Of a stretch of 6,749 nt of DNA, positions 5,431-6,749 are shown in pieces; position 1 is the first letter of the stretch; each line of letters starts with the position of its first letter. Source of the DNA: Clostridia bacterium DTU080 (lineage in GTDB: Bacteria; Bacillota; Limnochordia; DTU080); assembly GCA_001513395.1 (NCBI GenBank), contig LFTP01000329.1, forward strand, positions 1-6,749. The letters are read 5' to 3'. The notes below the pieces were generated by a model. That model ran no database searches and had not been told where the DNA came from. It was given only the letters and a program-made list of their open reading frames with translations. A program made the translations under genes and the position numbers.

Positions 5431-6749
5431 TTACGTGGAGTGTTTTAATTCTATGGTCCGCCAGCCAATCCCTGTTTCCTTGCTCAGTGTCGGCAGCATT
5501 TCCAGTTCGCGCAGTCGACACGTAAAAAACAGGACCTGTACTCTCTTGGACACCTCAAACAGCGTTCTCAGCGCCTCACGTACTCGAAAATCGTCGTAGT
5601 GGGCGAAAGCGTCATCCAGGATCAACGGAGGTGCCCACTGATCGCCGCAGATCACTTCGGCAGCGGCCAGTCGAAAAGCCAAGTACACCTGATCGCCCGT
5701 GCCGTGGCTGACTTCGTCAAGGCTCACCGCCTTGGCATATTCAGGTTCATGCAAGACGATGTCCAGTGTCTCCGAAACCGCCAATCGCTCATAGCGACCC
5801 CGAGTGAGAACCTTGAGAATCTCCGAAGCTTTCTCATTCAACATGGGTGCAAACTGCCTGTGCAACTCTTCGGCGGCGTTATCCAATTCCTTGGCAGCCA
5901 GCATCACGGCCTGCATGGCCTCGTGCAATTGCTTTTGTTCACGCCTTATTTTGTCCCATTCGGCAGCTATGCGTTCTTCATCCTTGCACGCGCTGGCCCG
6001 GCTTTTCATATCCCCCTGCATCTCGGCCTTAAGCTCCCGCAGGCGTGCCAATTCCTTTTCCGCACGTTCCAGCTCGTCTTCCCAATAAGCCCGGCTCTGT
6101 TCGCTCAAGACAACTTGTTCGCCAGACAGTCCGGACAATGCCGTCCACTCCTCGCGGCGGGCACAAAGCTCCGCCTCGATCTCTTCCGGCGTTGTCTCTC
6201 CCACAAAGGCCTTCAGTTGCTCCTTCTTACCGTTTAGATCGGCCTCAGTCCGCTTCCACTGCAGATAGCCCTCGCACAGCGTTTCAAAGGCTGACATGCT
6301 GTCCGCCCCCGCCTGCAGCAAAAGTTGATCCCGCCGTCCGATGAGTTCAGCCAGCGCCTGTTGACCTGTCAACAACTCCTCACGGCGGGTTTGCAGCCGG
6401 GCGACCAGTTCCACTCTGCGGCCATAGATCCTTTCTACTTCATCGAGACGCTCAAGAGCGTGCGCAAAGCACTCTTGCCACATAGAGATATCCGCCGGAC
6501 CGGCCTCTTCTCCCAGAAGGGACAGATCCGCCGCTTTCAGTATCGGCTCGATCTCAGCGGCCAGTAGCGAAAGCGTACGGGCCAGCTGCCGATCGTAGGC
6601 TTCCTGTCGCATGCCGCGCGCCTGCTGTTTTTCCGCCAGCTGTTGGCGCAGACGCTGACGTTCTTGCCAGCGCAAGCGGAATGCCTCCACATCGTCACAG
6701 CCCGCCTGATCCACGATGGCTTCCAAAAGCGCCGTTGCCTGCTGGCGGG
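5431..6749 (-). CDS. YhaN-like SMC/AAA-type ATPase, C-terminal part (5' end outside window)
   Basis: This is probably an ABC/SMC-type DNA-associated ATPase related to YhaN and the SbcC/Rad50 group; members often work with an Mre11-like (YhaO) nuclease. The frame is open to the right edge: 438 complete codons are visible, and the TTG at 6726 is not a true start. The Walker A lobe lies outside. Numbering from 6726, residues 1-290 are charged, heptad-rich coiled coil (for example ELERAEKELARLRELKAEM and REEWTAL). A conserved C-terminal lobe follows: LTRGRYERL (307-315), the signature VSHGTGDQVYLAFRLA (339-354), Walker B PLILDDAFAHYDD (367-379) and the switch strand VQVLFFTC (396-403). LDD-type Walker B and the HGTGDQVYLAFRLA form fit YhaN better than canonical SbcC. 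No CxxC zinc hook is seen in the visible part. It precedes plsY by 23 bp. Confidence 0.85.
   Translation of the reverse strand, partial: RQQATALLEAIVDQAGCDDVEAFRLRWQERQRLRQQLAEKQQARGMRQEAYDRQLARTLSLLAAEIEPILKAADLSLLGEEAGPADISMWQECFAHALERLDEVERIYGRRVELVARLQTRREELLTGQQALAELIGRRDQLLLQAGADSMSAFETLCEGYLQWKRTEADLNGKKEQLKAFVGETTPEEIEAELCARREEWTALSGLSGEQVVLSEQSRAYWEDELERAEKELARLRELKAEMQGDMKSRASACKDEERIAAEWDKIRREQKQLHEAMQAVMLAAKELDNAAEELHRQFAPMLNEKASEILKVLTRGRYERLAVSETLDIVLHEPEYAKAVSLDEVSHGTGDQVYLAFRLAAAEVICGDQWAPPLILDDAFAHYDDFRVREALRTLFEVSKRVQVLFFTCRLRELEMLPTLSKETGIGWRTIELKHST

Noticed and set aside
5408..5521. N-terminal extension of plsY upstream of the ATG at 5407
   Set aside because: It overlaps the C-terminal coding region of the ATPase gene and precedes the normal PlsY N-terminus.
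5599..6237. 212-residue plus-strand ORF antisense to the ATPase gene
   Set aside because: It is antisense to the conserved ATPase coding sequence and has no recognisable domain; it is a shadow frame.
1..6749. A mobile element, CRISPR array, defence island or new multi-gene system
   Set aside because: I found no transposase or integrase, no regularly spaced repeats, no tRNA or attachment-like ends, and no toxin-antitoxin pair. The PD-(D/E)XK-fold protein and the SMC-like ATPase are separated by two other genes in different transcription units, so they do not form a convincing defence cassette.

Overview
The window looks like chromosomal DNA from a spore-forming, saccharolytic member of the Bacillota (Firmicutes). 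The main clue is a small protein resembling the YhcN/YlaJ family of sporulation proteins, which is essentially confined to endospore-forming lineages. PlsY, tandem-HTH XRE regulators, a YhaN-like ATPase and strong GGAGG-type ribosome binding sites fit this. The DNA is moderately GC-rich by eye. The sugar-binding protein has a cleavable signal peptide without a lipobox, which hints at a lineage that may have an outer membrane; this is inference only, and no genus can be named.

Layout, left to right. (1) 1-545, plus strand: 3' part of a regulator with two tandem XRE-type helix-turn-helix domains. (2) 599-1861, minus: secreted family-1 (CUT1-type) sugar-binding protein, convergent with the regulator. 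(3) 1862-2096: non-coding, holding a strong intrinsic terminator for the next gene, a 12-bp palindrome and the presumed promoter of the binding protein. (4) 2097-3425, minus: GH4 MelA-type alpha-galactosidase. (5) 3455-4210, minus: DUF2161-type PD-(D/E)XK nuclease-fold protein, 29 bp upstream of melA and probably co-transcribed with it. (6) 4211-4257: a 47-bp divergent promoter gap. (7) 4258-4785, plus: YhcN/YlaJ-like protein. (8) 4794-4815: a perfect 22-bp palindrome between convergent genes, probably a bidirectional terminator. (9) 4820-5407, minus: PlsY acyltransferase. (10) 5431-6749, minus: C-terminal part of a YhaN-like SMC/AAA ATPase, probably in one operon with plsY.

How the parts relate: the sugar-binding protein and MelA plausibly serve uptake and hydrolysis of alpha-galactosides, but a terminator separates them and no permease or transport ATPase gene is present. 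The ATPase (DNA or repair role) and PlsY (membrane lipid synthesis) share a transcript by position but not by evident function. No gene-free stretch exceeds 300 bp. I see no mobile element, CRISPR array, RNA gene or clearly new system; the points of interest are regulatory and contextual.
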